Positions 26,581 to 33,985 of a stretch of DNA of 45,731 nucleotides are shown piece by piece. Position 1 is the stretch's first letter, and every line of letters begins with the position of its first letter. Both the position numbers and the translations under genes were made by a program. The notes under the pieces are model-generated. The model was given only the letters and a program-made list of their open reading frames with translations, did not search any database and had not been told where the DNA came from. This DNA comes from Flavobacteriaceae bacterium CG2_30_34_30 (lineage in GTDB: Bacteria > Bacteroidota > Bacteroidia > Flavobacteriales > Flavobacteriaceae): the NCBI GenBank assembly GCA_001873105.1, contig MNYN01000035.1:1-45731 (forward strand), read 5' to 3'.

Positions 26581-27816
26581 ATGAAATTGCTTTTTAGTGT
26601 TCTTTTATTCCTTCTAAGTTTTCAAAACTTTGCAAGTACCATTACGGTTTGTAAAGAATGTAAAGTTTCAACCATAAAAGAAGCAATAGAACAAGCCATT
26701 GATGGAGACACAATTCTTATAAAAAAAGGCATTTATAAAGAACACGGCACTACTATCATTGATAAATCCATTACAATTATTGGTGAAGGAAATCCTGTTA
26801 TAGATGGCGAAATGAAAGGCACTATTTTTAGTATTCAAGCTACCAATTTTTCTATCGAGGGACTTCATATTATTAATGTTGGAAAAAGTTATTTAGAAGA
26901 ATTTGCGGCGATATTAATTGTAAACAGTAAAGATTTTCAAATAAAAAACAATCTTCTAGAACACGTTTATTATGGCGTTTTAATTGAAAAATCTTCCAAT
27001 GGTATTATCTCCAATAACACTATTTCCAGTAATGCTAAAGAAGAGGCACATTCAGGAAATGGCGTTCACCTTTGGCATTCCGAAAACATGACCGTTAGCA
27101 ATAACCACATCACTAAAATGCGTGATGGCGTTTATTTTGAATTTGTAAATAATAGTACCGTTTCAAAAAACACCTGCAAAAACAACCTGCGGTATGGTTT
27201 ACATTTTATGTTTTCAAACGATGATGCATATCTGGACAATATTTTTGAAAGTAATGGCGCCGGTGTTGCAGTTATGTTTTCAAAACGTATTAAAATGTAC
27301 CGTAACCTTTTTAAAAAAAATTGGGGTGCCGCATCCTATGGTCTATTACTAAAAGAAATAAATGATGCCGAGTTAAAAAATAATATTTTTGAAGACAATA
27401 CCATTGGAATACACGCAGACGGCACAAACCGGATTCTTTTTACCGAAAATGATTTTTTAAACAATGGTTATGCTATTAAAGTTTTAGGAGCTTGTTATAA
27501 TAATACTTTTTCAAAAAATAATTTTCTGAGTAATTCCTTCGACCTTGCTTATTCGGGAAATATCAATGAAAATGTTTTTGATCAAAATTATTGGAGCAGT
27601 TATACCGGATATGATTTAGATAAAAATGGCATTGGCGACGTGCCCTATCGCCCTGTAAAACTTTTTTCATATTTGGTAAATAAAACCCCGGAAGCAATCA
27701 TTTTACTACGGAGTTTGTTTATAGATATCATTGATTTTTCAGAAAAAGTATCCCCCATTTTCACTCCGGCTGATTTAGTTGACTCTAACCCTCAAATGAA
27801 AAAAATACTATGGTAA
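26581..27816 (+). CDS. nosD: NosD periplasmic copper-processing protein
   Basis: A 411-residue periplasmic protein with a Sec signal peptide (cleavage near residue 19) and a parallel beta-helix built from repeated N-N-x-[IV]-x-x-[NSC] turns (CASH/NosD repeats) from about residue 65 to 330. NosD works with the ABC transporter NosFY to load copper and sulfide into NosZ. A C-terminal segment SSYTGYDLDKNGIGDVPYRPVKLFSYLVNKTPEAI is the typical NosD tail. Its last 7 bases overlap nosF, which implies translational coupling. Confidence 0.95.
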   Translation: MKLLFSVLLFLLSFQNFASTITVCKECKVSTIKEAIEQAIDGDTILIKKGIYKEHGTTIIDKSITIIGEGNPVIDGEMKGTIFSIQATNFSIEGLHIINVGKSYLEEFAAILIVNSKDFQIKNNLLEHVYYGVLIEKSSNGIISNNTISSNAKEEAHSGNGVHLWHSENMTVSNNHITKMRDGVYFEFVNNSTVSKNTCKNNLRYGLHFMFSNDDAYLDNIFESNGAGVAVMFSKRIKMYRNLFKKNWGAASYGLLLKEINDAELKNNIFEDNTIGIHADGTNRILFTENDFLNNGYAIKVLGACYNNTFSKNNFLSNSFDLAYSGNINENVFDQNYWSSYTGYDLDKNGIGDVPYRPVKLFSYLVNKTPEAIILLRSLFIDIIDFSEKVSPIFTPADLVDSNPQMKKILW

Positions 27817-28517
27817 GCTTTAAAAACTTAGATAAAAAATTTGGAAAAAATGTCGTTCTTAATGGCTTAAATCTTACTATCCATTCCGGTGGCATTATTG
27901 CTGTTTTAGGTCCTAATGGTTCCGGTAAAACAACACTAATCAAAAGTTTGTTGGGCATGGTACTTCCCAATAAAGGCTCTATTGAAATAAACAATCAAAA
28001 TATCAAAAACCAGTGGGAATATAGAAATAATATTGATTATTTACCCCAAATAGCAAATTTTCCGGGTAATCTTAATGTAAATGAGCTTTTTACAATGTTA
28101 AAAGATTTAAGAGGGAAAACTACAAAGGATCAAGAACTTATTGAGCTTTTTAAATTACAACCTTTTCTAAAAGAAAAACTTAGCACACTTTCAGGAGGTA
28201 CCAAACAAAAAGTAAATCTCGTACTAACTTTTATGTTTGACAGCCCATTAGTGATATTAGATGAACCAACTTCCGGATTAGATCCAATTTCTATGATACG
28301 TCTAAAAGAACTTATTCAACAAGAAAAATCTAAAGGAAAAACGATATTTATAACAACCCACATTATGAATTTTGTTGAGGAAGTGGCCGATGAAATTATC
28401 TTTTTGTTAGAAGGAAAGATCTATTTTCAAGGAACCGTTTCTGCTTTAAAAACAAAAACGAAACAACAAGATTTTGAATATGCCATAGCAACCATTTTAT
28501 CTGAAAACCATGCTTAA
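27810..28517 (+). CDS. nosF: NosF ABC transporter ATPase
   Basis: A 235-residue ATP-binding subunit of the NosDFY complex in the cytoplasm, energising sulfur or copper handling for the NosZ CuZ site. Walker A is GPNGSGKTT (residues 34-42), the ABC signature is LSGGTKQKV (near 127), and Walker B is LVILDEPTSGLDP. The switch histidine follows in FITTHIM. It starts inside the nosD end (7-bp overlap), and nosY starts inside its own end (8-bp overlap), so the three are tightly coupled. Confidence 0.95.
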   Translation: MVSFKNLDKKFGKNVVLNGLNLTIHSGGIIAVLGPNGSGKTTLIKSLLGMVLPNKGSIEINNQNIKNQWEYRNNIDYLPQIANFPGNLNVNELFTMLKDLRGKTTKDQELIELFKLQPFLKEKLSTLSGGTKQKVNLVLTFMFDSPLVILDEPTSGLDPISMIRLKELIQQEKSKGKTIFITTHIMNFVEEVADEIIFLLEGKIYFQGTVSALKTKTKQQDFEYAIATILSENHA

Positions 28518-29292
28518 AATACTAAAATACAGCTTTTACGATTTATCACGAAGCCGATGGAGCTACGTCTATTTCTTTTTCTATCTTCTTCTGAGCATCG
28601 TGTTACTCTTTTTAAACAACAATTTATCTAATGCTGTAATTACTTTAATGAATGTAATTATCATATTAGTACCCCTAATCGGAACTATTTTTGGTGTAAT
28701 GTATTACTATAACTCTAAAGAATTTACCGAACTGCTTTTGGCTCAACCCATTAAACGAAGCTCCATTTTTCTTGGACAATATTTAGGCGTTGCCATTTCA
28801 CTTTCTTTAAGTTTGGTATTAGGTTTAGGCATTCCATTTGTTACGTATGGCCTTTTTGAGTCTGCTATAATTTGGAATTTTTTCTCCCTACTTACCACCG
28901 GGGTTTTCTTAACATTTATTTTTACAGCATTGGCTTTTAACATTGCACTCTCTAATGAAAATAAAATAAAGGGCTTTAGTTATGCCATCCTTTTATGGTT
29001 ATTTCTTGCGGTAATTTATGACGGCTTATTCTTGTTATCCCTTATGTATTTTCAAAACTATCCACTAGATAAATTTTCGTTGATAGCCACCATGTTTAAC
29101 CCAATTGACTTGTCAAGAATATTAATACTTCTTCAACTAGATATTGCTGCATTATTAGGCTATACAGGAGCTGTATTTAAACAATTTTTTGGCACATCAC
29201 TTGGTTTTATTATGGCTATGGCAATGCTAGGTTTTTGGGTTGTACTTCCCGTAGCAAGAATGCTTTTTGTGGCGAAAAGAAAAGATTTTTAA
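28510..29292 (+). CDS. nosY: NosY ABC transporter permease
   Basis: A 260-residue ABC-2-like permease with six predicted helices, forming the membrane part of NosDFY. The first helices flank the motif YYYNSKEFTELLLAQPI, the usual cytoplasmic loop of this permease group. The C-terminus is a hydrophobic helix ending in VAKRKDF. It is coupled to nosF by an 8-bp overlap and is the last gene of the unit. No hairpin terminator was noticed in the 161 bp before ric. Confidence 0.94.
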   Translation: MLKILKYSFYDLSRSRWSYVYFFFYLLLSIVLLFLNNNLSNAVITLMNVIIILVPLIGTIFGVMYYYNSKEFTELLLAQPIKRSSIFLGQYLGVAISLSLSLVLGLGIPFVTYGLFESAIIWNFFSLLTTGVFLTFIFTALAFNIALSNENKIKGFSYAILLWLFLAVIYDGLFLLSLMYFQNYPLDKFSLIATMFNPIDLSRILILLQLDIAALLGYTGAVFKQFFGTSLGFIMAMAMLGFWVVLPVARMLFVAKRKDF

Positions 29293-29339
29293 TTACTCTA
29301 TAAATTAATTTAGACTTTTTTTGAAATTATTTCTACCCT

Positions 29340-29384
29340 TATGCGTCAAATCATAAAATTTAACTCCTTTGATATGGATCTTTA
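29340..29384 (+). promoter_or_regulatory. CRP/FNR-type operator and promoter of ric
   Basis: TATGC-GTCAAA-TCATA (29340-29355) has one mismatch to the palindrome. Its centre (29347.5) is 29.5 bp before GATCTTTA (29377-29384), a partial match to TAnnTTTG. Confidence 0.6.
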
Positions 29385-29453
29385 CACCATCAAAATAAGA
29401 GCTTTCTATACAAGGTAGAATCTTTCTTATTTCTAATATTAAAAATGTAAAAA

Positions 29454-30176
29454 ATGGAATCTATAGCAAACAAAACCGTAGCCGAAATAGTTACTAACAA
29501 CATAAAAACTGCACATGTATTTAAAAAACATGGTATCGATTTTTGTTGTGGTGGTGGTATTTCTGTTCAAAAAGCTTCTGAAAAAAGTGGCACTGATTTA
29601 AAAGAATTAGAAGCAGAATTACTACAAGTTGAAAACACTATCTCCCCTCGCACAAATTATGACCAATGGGATCTTGACTTTTTAGCTGACCATATCGTAA
29701 ATATTCATCATAAATATGTGGAAGAAAGTATTCCTCTTATTTTGCAATATGCTGAACGGGTAGCTAAAGTTCATGGGCATCACTATGCTGAAGTTATAGA
29801 AATAAAAAATATTTTTATAGAAGTAGCTCAAGAATTAAGTGCACATATGAAAAAAGAAGAGCTTATCTTATTTCCCTTTATCAAAAAATTAGCCGCTGCA
29901 GAAAGAAACGAAAATAAAGTGTCTATACCACATTTTGGTACCGTTGATAACCCAATTGCCATGATGGAAAGTGAGCATGAAACCGTAGGTGACTTACTAA
30001 AAGAAATTGCCAAATTAAGCAACCAATACACTCCCCCTGAAGATGCTTGCAACACTTTTAGAGCTTTATATTCCATATTAGACGAATTTGAGCAAGATTT
30101 GCACCAACACATTCACCTAGAAAACAATATTTTGTTTCCAAAAGCAAAACAATTGGAAAAAAATTTAGTAAACTAG
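29454..30176 (+). CDS. ric: RIC (YtfE/ScdA-type) di-iron repair protein
   Basis: A 240-residue protein for repair of iron centres damaged by nitric or oxidative stress. The N-terminal ScdA_N/DUF542 domain carries FKKHGIDFCCGGG (the paired cysteines near residues 30-31). The C-terminal hemerythrin-like four-helix domain has di-iron ligands in HIVNIHHKY, HGHHY, HMKKEE, ESEHE and HQHIHLEN. It acts in the cytoplasm, where YtfE also reduces NO. It stands alone between the nosDFY unit and the ribonucleotide reductase gene, with its own CRP/FNR-type promoter and terminator. Confidence 0.95.
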   Translation: MESIANKTVAEIVTNNIKTAHVFKKHGIDFCCGGGISVQKASEKSGTDLKELEAELLQVENTISPRTNYDQWDLDFLADHIVNIHHKYVEESIPLILQYAERVAKVHGHHYAEVIEIKNIFIEVAQELSAHMKKEELILFPFIKKLAAAERNENKVSIPHFGTVDNPIAMMESEHETVGDLLKEIAKLSNQYTPPEDACNTFRALYSILDEFEQDLHQHIHLENNILFPKAKQLEKNLVN

Positions 30177-30253
30177 TTTAAAAATACCTCCCCAATTTTT
30201 TAGACCTTAAAGTTTTCTTTTTATTTTTAGTTAAGAGCTTTAGGAAATCAAAC

Positions 30254-30283
30254 AAAGGCAACATTTATCATGTTGCCTTTTTT
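30254..30283 (+). terminator. Rho-independent terminator downstream of ric
   Basis: AAAGGCAACAT (30254-30264) pairs perfectly with ATGTTGCCTTT (30270-30280) over a 5-base loop and continues into a T-run. It lies 78 bp after the ric stop. Confidence 0.88.
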
Positions 30284-30372
30284 CTTTTTATCTAAATACA
30301 ACCCTATAGTATTGCCTTAATTCACTACACTACACTACTTTAAATTGTTCAAAACTTTGTTAATAGCTATTT

Positions 30373-30388
30373 AGGATAATTTTATCCT
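30373..30388. promoter_or_regulatory. Palindromic operator candidate before the class II RNR gene
   Basis: AGGATAA-TT-TTATCCT is a perfect 7-bp inverted repeat 59 bp before the start codon. A -7-like box, TATTTTCA (30411-30418), lies 30.5 bp from its centre, while TACTTTTA (30392-30399) sits right beside it. It could therefore be an activator or a repressor site. Its sequence differs from the TATGA-N6-TCATA family. Confidence 0.45.
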
Positions 30389-30446
30389 TTATACTTTTAA
30401 TCTGTATATTTATTTTCAATTCACAACCTATTAATACCTCTTTATT

Positions 30447-32297
30447 ATGGAAATAAATCAAGAAATTCTCTCAGACATTGTAGTGCACATGAAATATGCA
30501 AGATATAAACCTGAAGCAAACCGCAGAGAAGTTTGGCAAGAAATATGCGATCGTTATGAAGACATGATGCTCGGAAAATATCCAAAACTTACTTCTCAAA
30601 TCATAAAAAATATGCAATTGGTACGCGATAAAAAGGTACTTCCCTCCATGCGAGCTATGCAATTTGCAGGTCCTGCAATAATACGAAACAATAGCCGAAT
30701 CTATAATTGTGCCTACCTACCTATTGATGATATTAGAGCGTTTTCAGAAACTATGTTTTTACTTTTAGGAGGCACCGGTGTGGGATATTCCGTGCAAAAA
30801 CACCACATAGAACAATTACCACCCATAAAAAAGGGAACAAAAAAGAGAAAATTTTTAATAGGTGATAGTTTAGAAGGTTGGGCAGATGCTGTAAAAGTAC
30901 TCTTAAAATCCTATTTCGGAATCCACGATGCAAAACCTGATTTTGATTTTTCAGACATTCGTCCAAAAGGAAGCCGACTTATTACTGCCGGTGGAAAAGC
31001 ACCTGGACCGGAACCCTTAAAAATATGTATTGCACATTTATCTGCTATTTTAGAAAGAAAAGAAGATGGCGAAAAACTCACTCCCCTAGAAAGCCATGAT
31101 ATGCTTTGCCATATTGCTAATGCAGTACTTGCAGGAGGAATAAGACGTTCTGCAATGATTGCTTTATTTTCTTTTGACGATGAAGATATGCTCACTAGTA
31201 AATTTGGTTCTTGGTGGGAGCTTAATGAACAAAGAGGAAGAGCAAACAACTCTGCAGTACTACATCGAGACACAATTACAGAAAATGAATTTTTTACCCT
31301 TTGGAAAAAAATTGAACTCTCCGGTAGTGGCGAACCAGGGTTTTATTTTACTAATAATTTAGATTGGGGTACCAATCCTTGCTGTGAAATTGCTCTGCGT
31401 CCCTTTCAGTTTTGTAACCTTTGCGAGGTAAATGTAAGCAATGTAGAAAGTCAAGAAGATTTTAACCAAAGAGCAGCTACTGCAGCTTTTCTTGGCACCC
31501 TGCAAGCCGGATTTACAAACTTTCACTACCTGCGTGAAAAATGGAAAACAAATACCGAAAAAGATGCGCTCATTGGGGTTGGAATGACAGGAATCGCCTC
31601 CGGAAAATTAAATTCTCTAAATTTAAAAAAAACGGCTGAACTTGTAAAACAAGTAAACGAAGAAACAGCTAAAAAAATTGGCATTCTTTCTGCTGCAAGA
31701 ACAACAACCATAAAACCCTCAGGAACTACTTCTCTAGTATTAGGAACTTCCTCAGGAATCCATGCGTGGCATAACAATTATTATGTGCGCCGCATTCGCA
31801 TAGGAAAAGAAGAAGCCCTTTGTAAATACCTTGTTGAACATCACCCGGAATTGATTGAAGAAGACCTTTTAAACTCCAAACAAATGATCGTGTGTATCCC
31901 TCAAAATGCCCCAAAAGGATCCATCACGCGTCATGAAAACACAATGAACTTACTGTTTCGGATAGCAAAATTTAATGAAGAATGGGTGAAAAATGGATAC
32001 AGAAATGGCGAAAACGATAACAATGTTTCGGCAACTGTATCCATTAAACCCGATGAATGGGGAAAAGTAGGCGAATGGATGTGGCACAACAAAGCTTCCT
32101 ACAACGGTTTAAGCGTTCTGCCTTTTGATAATGGAAATTATCAGCAAGCACCTTTTACCGATATAACCAAGGAAGAATTTGAAAAAATGGAAATTAAATT
32201 GCACCATGTAGATTTAAAAAACGTGATGGAGTTTGAAGATGAAACCGATCTAAAAGCTGAAGCTGCCTGTGCAGGAGGCGGATGTGTGGTTGTTTAA
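30447..32297 (+). CDS. nrdJ: Class II (adenosylcobalamin-dependent) ribonucleotide reductase, monomeric type
   Basis: A 616-residue reductase converting ribonucleotides to deoxyribonucleotides with a thiyl radical made by coenzyme B12, independent of oxygen. Residues correspond one by one to the Lactobacillus RTPR: C88 in NCAYLP (C119), radical C312 and E314 in NPCCEI (C408, E410), C323 (C419, same +11 spacing), and the C-terminal pair C608/C613 (C731/C736). It is over 100 residues shorter than RTPR, the loss lying largely between C88 and C312. The motif KPSGTTSLVLGTSSGIHA is the phosphate-binding loop. It stands alone between ric and the Rrf2 gene and allows DNA synthesis without oxygen. Confidence 0.92.
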   Translation: MEINQEILSDIVVHMKYARYKPEANRREVWQEICDRYEDMMLGKYPKLTSQIIKNMQLVRDKKVLPSMRAMQFAGPAIIRNNSRIYNCAYLPIDDIRAFSETMFLLLGGTGVGYSVQKHHIEQLPPIKKGTKKRKFLIGDSLEGWADAVKVLLKSYFGIHDAKPDFDFSDIRPKGSRLITAGGKAPGPEPLKICIAHLSAILERKEDGEKLTPLESHDMLCHIANAVLAGGIRRSAMIALFSFDDEDMLTSKFGSWWELNEQRGRANNSAVLHRDTITENEFFTLWKKIELSGSGEPGFYFTNNLDWGTNPCCEIALRPFQFCNLCEVNVSNVESQEDFNQRAATAAFLGTLQAGFTNFHYLREKWKTNTEKDALIGVGMTGIASGKLNSLNLKKTAELVKQVNEETAKKIGILSAARTTTIKPSGTTSLVLGTSSGIHAWHNNYYVRRIRIGKEEALCKYLVEHHPELIEEDLLNSKQMIVCIPQNAPKGSITRHENTMNLLFRIAKFNEEWVKNGYRNGENDNNVSATVSIKPDEWGKVGEWMWHNKASYNGLSVLPFDNGNYQQAPFTDITKEEFEKMEIKLHHVDLKNVMEFEDETDLKAEAACAGGGCVVV

Positions 32298-32314
32298 AGA
32301 ATACTTCAACTAGC

Positions 32315-32362
32315 AAATTCCAAATTCCAAATCAATTAAAGTCTATTTGGAATTTGGAATTT
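32315..32362 (+). terminator. Perfect 18-bp hairpin after nrdJ
   Basis: AAATTCCAAATTCCAAAT (32315-32332) pairs exactly with ATTTGGAATTTGGAATTT (32345-32362) over a 12-base loop and is followed by a T-rich tract. The arms contain a tandem ATTCCAA unit, and a further GGAATTTTATTTTTT copy follows at 32370. It is a terminator for nrdJ or a repeat placed there. Confidence 0.75.
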
Positions 32363-32386
32363 ATTTTTTGGAATTTTATTTTTTCG

Positions 32387-32394
32387 TACGTTTG
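32387..32394 (+). promoter_or_regulatory. -7 promoter box of the Rrf2 regulator gene
   Basis: TACGTTTG matches TAnnTTTG exactly, only 15 bp before the start codon at 32410, so the transcript would be nearly leaderless. Confidence 0.6.
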
Positions 32395-32409
32395 TAAAAA
32401 CACAAATTT

Positions 32410-32844
32410 ATGTTTTCAAAAGCTTGTGAATACGGCATAAAAGCCACTTTGCATATTGCAGAACAATCCTTACAAAAAAAACGAATTGTATTGCCTGAAA
32501 TTGCAAAAGCAATTGACTCTCCGGTGGCGTTTACCGCTAAAATATTACAACAACTGGCAAAAAATAAAATAGTACAATCCTCTAAAGGTCCAAATGGCGG
32601 TTTCTCCATTTCAGCAGAGGCTATGGAAACCTTTAAATTAAAAGATATTGTCATAGCTATCGATGGCGATGCCATATTTACAGAATGTGGCCTAGGTTTA
32701 AAAAAATGTGATGAAAACTCCCCTTGCCCCATTCACCACAAATTCAAATCCATACGCGCTGAAATAATTGATATGTTAGAAACCACCTCATTGAAATACC
32801 TTTCTAAACAACTGGAATCAGGAACAACTTTTTTAAAAATATAA
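32410..32844 (+). CDS. Rrf2 family iron-sulfur regulator (NsrR/IscR-like)
   Basis: A 144-residue winged-helix regulator: MFSKACEYGIKATLHIAEQS is the typical Rrf2 start, the recognition region is SPVAFTAKILQQLAKNKIVQSSKGPNGGF, and the C-terminal half holds three cysteines, C93-x6-C100-x5-C106. These match the cluster ligands of NsrR and IscR. A cluster-bound sensor of NO, iron or oxygen is likely. Placed between class II RNR and nadA within denitrification genes, an NsrR-type NO role is attractive but unproven; IscR-like control is the alternative. Palindromes before nadA are its best candidate targets. Confidence 0.9.
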   Translation: MFSKACEYGIKATLHIAEQSLQKKRIVLPEIAKAIDSPVAFTAKILQQLAKNKIVQSSKGPNGGFSISAEAMETFKLKDIVIAIDGDAIFTECGLGLKKCDENSPCPIHHKFKSIRAEIIDMLETTSLKYLSKQLESGTTFLKI

Positions 32845-32890
32845 CGCTTTTTTCTTTCAATTTTAAATCTATTTTTTAAATAAACTTTGA

Positions 32891-32904
32891 AAATAGGCCT
32901 ATTT
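32891..32904. promoter_or_regulatory. 14-bp perfect palindrome in the rrf2-nadA gap
   Basis: AAATAGGCCTATTT is its own reverse complement. It lies 47 bp after the Rrf2 stop and 146 bp before nadA. It shares the AAATAGG half with the operator candidate nearer nadA. Confidence 0.4.
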
Positions 32905-33003
32905 ATTTAGAAAATCCTTTTCCATCGCACAGATAACAAGATTATAGCACCAAACTATTTTTAGTGAATTGCAAAACACTTGTACATTTTTTTTTAATTT
33001 AAG

Positions 33004-33033
33004 ACAAATAGGTCTTTATTTGTTTTATCTTTG
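33004..33033 (+). promoter_or_regulatory. nadA promoter with overlapping operator candidate
   Basis: ACAAATA-GGTCTT-TATTTGT (33004-33023) is a perfect 7-bp inverted repeat directly upstream of the -7 box TATCTTTG (33026-33033). Its position between the -33 and -7 regions suggests a repressor site. The start codon is 17 bp after the box. Confidence 0.55.
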
Positions 33034-33049
33034 TGCAAACTTTATAAAA

Positions 33050-33985
33050 ATGACTACTGACAGCTTTTATAGTTCTAAAATAGAACATTTAAAAAAAGAT
33101 AAAAATGCTATTGTTTTAGCGCATTACTACCAAGAAGACGCTATTCAAGATGTTGCTGATTTTGTAGGTGACAGTTTAGAATTAGCAAAAAAAGCCGCAC
33201 AAACCAAGGCAGATATTATTGTGTTTGCCGGGGTTTACTTTATGGCAGAAACCGCTAAAATTCTTAACCCAACCAAAAAAGTACTCCTACCCGACTTGCT
33301 GGCAGGATGCTCACTAGCCGATGGCTGTCCTCCCGATGCATTTGCAGATTTCAAAGCGAAATATCCCAACCATAAAGTGGTGACTTACATCAATACCTCC
33401 GCTGAAATAAAAGCAATGAGCGATTATGTTTGTACCTCTTCCAATGCAGAAAAATTAATTCGCTCCATACCAATTAATCAACCTCTTATTTTTGCTCCCG
33501 ACCAAAATCTTGGAACTTATCTAAATAAAATTACCGGAAGAAATATGGTGCTTTGGAAAGGATCGTGCATCGTTCACGAAGCATTCTCCCTAGAAAAATT
33601 AATTGATCTGTGTTTGGAGTATCCGGAAGCTAAAATTGTAGCCCACCCGGAATCTGAAGACCCAATACTTCGTATTGCGCATTGTATAGGTTCTACTTCA
33701 CAAATGCGAAACTTTATTATAAACAGTCCATTTAAAACTTTTATCGTAGCAACTGAAGTAGGAATTCTTCATCAATTAAGCAAAGAAGTGCCTAATAAAA
33801 AACTAATTCCTGCTCCATCACGTAAAGACAATTCTTGTGCTTGCAGCGAATGTGCTTTTATGAAAATAAATACTCTTGAAAAAGTGTACCACTGTCTGCT
33901 AGATGAAACCCCTGAAGTTATAGTGAATAGCTCACTTAGCAAAAAGGCCCTTATTCCTATTGAAAAAATGATGCAATTATCATAA
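33050..33985 (+). CDS. nadA: Quinolinate synthase A
   Basis: A 311-residue 4Fe-4S enzyme that condenses iminoaspartate with dihydroxyacetone phosphate to quinolinate in NAD synthesis. The frame is open further upstream, but the ATG at 33050 follows the promoter box by 17 bp and gives the normal NadA start (MTTDSFYSSKIEHLKKDKNAIVLAHYYQ). Cluster-binding cysteines lie in LAGCSLADGCPP, KGSCIVHE and SCACSECAFM. Its oxygen-sensitive cluster makes it a natural target for an NO- or Fe-S-sensing regulator such as the adjacent Rrf2 protein. It overlaps nadB by one base (TAATG). Confidence 0.95.
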   Translation: MTTDSFYSSKIEHLKKDKNAIVLAHYYQEDAIQDVADFVGDSLELAKKAAQTKADIIVFAGVYFMAETAKILNPTKKVLLPDLLAGCSLADGCPPDAFADFKAKYPNHKVVTYINTSAEIKAMSDYVCTSSNAEKLIRSIPINQPLIFAPDQNLGTYLNKITGRNMVLWKGSCIVHEAFSLEKLIDLCLEYPEAKIVAHPESEDPILRIAHCIGSTSQMRNFIINSPFKTFIVATEVGILHQLSKEVPNKKLIPAPSRKDNSCACSECAFMKINTLEKVYHCLLDETPEVIVNSSLSKKALIPIEKMMQLS

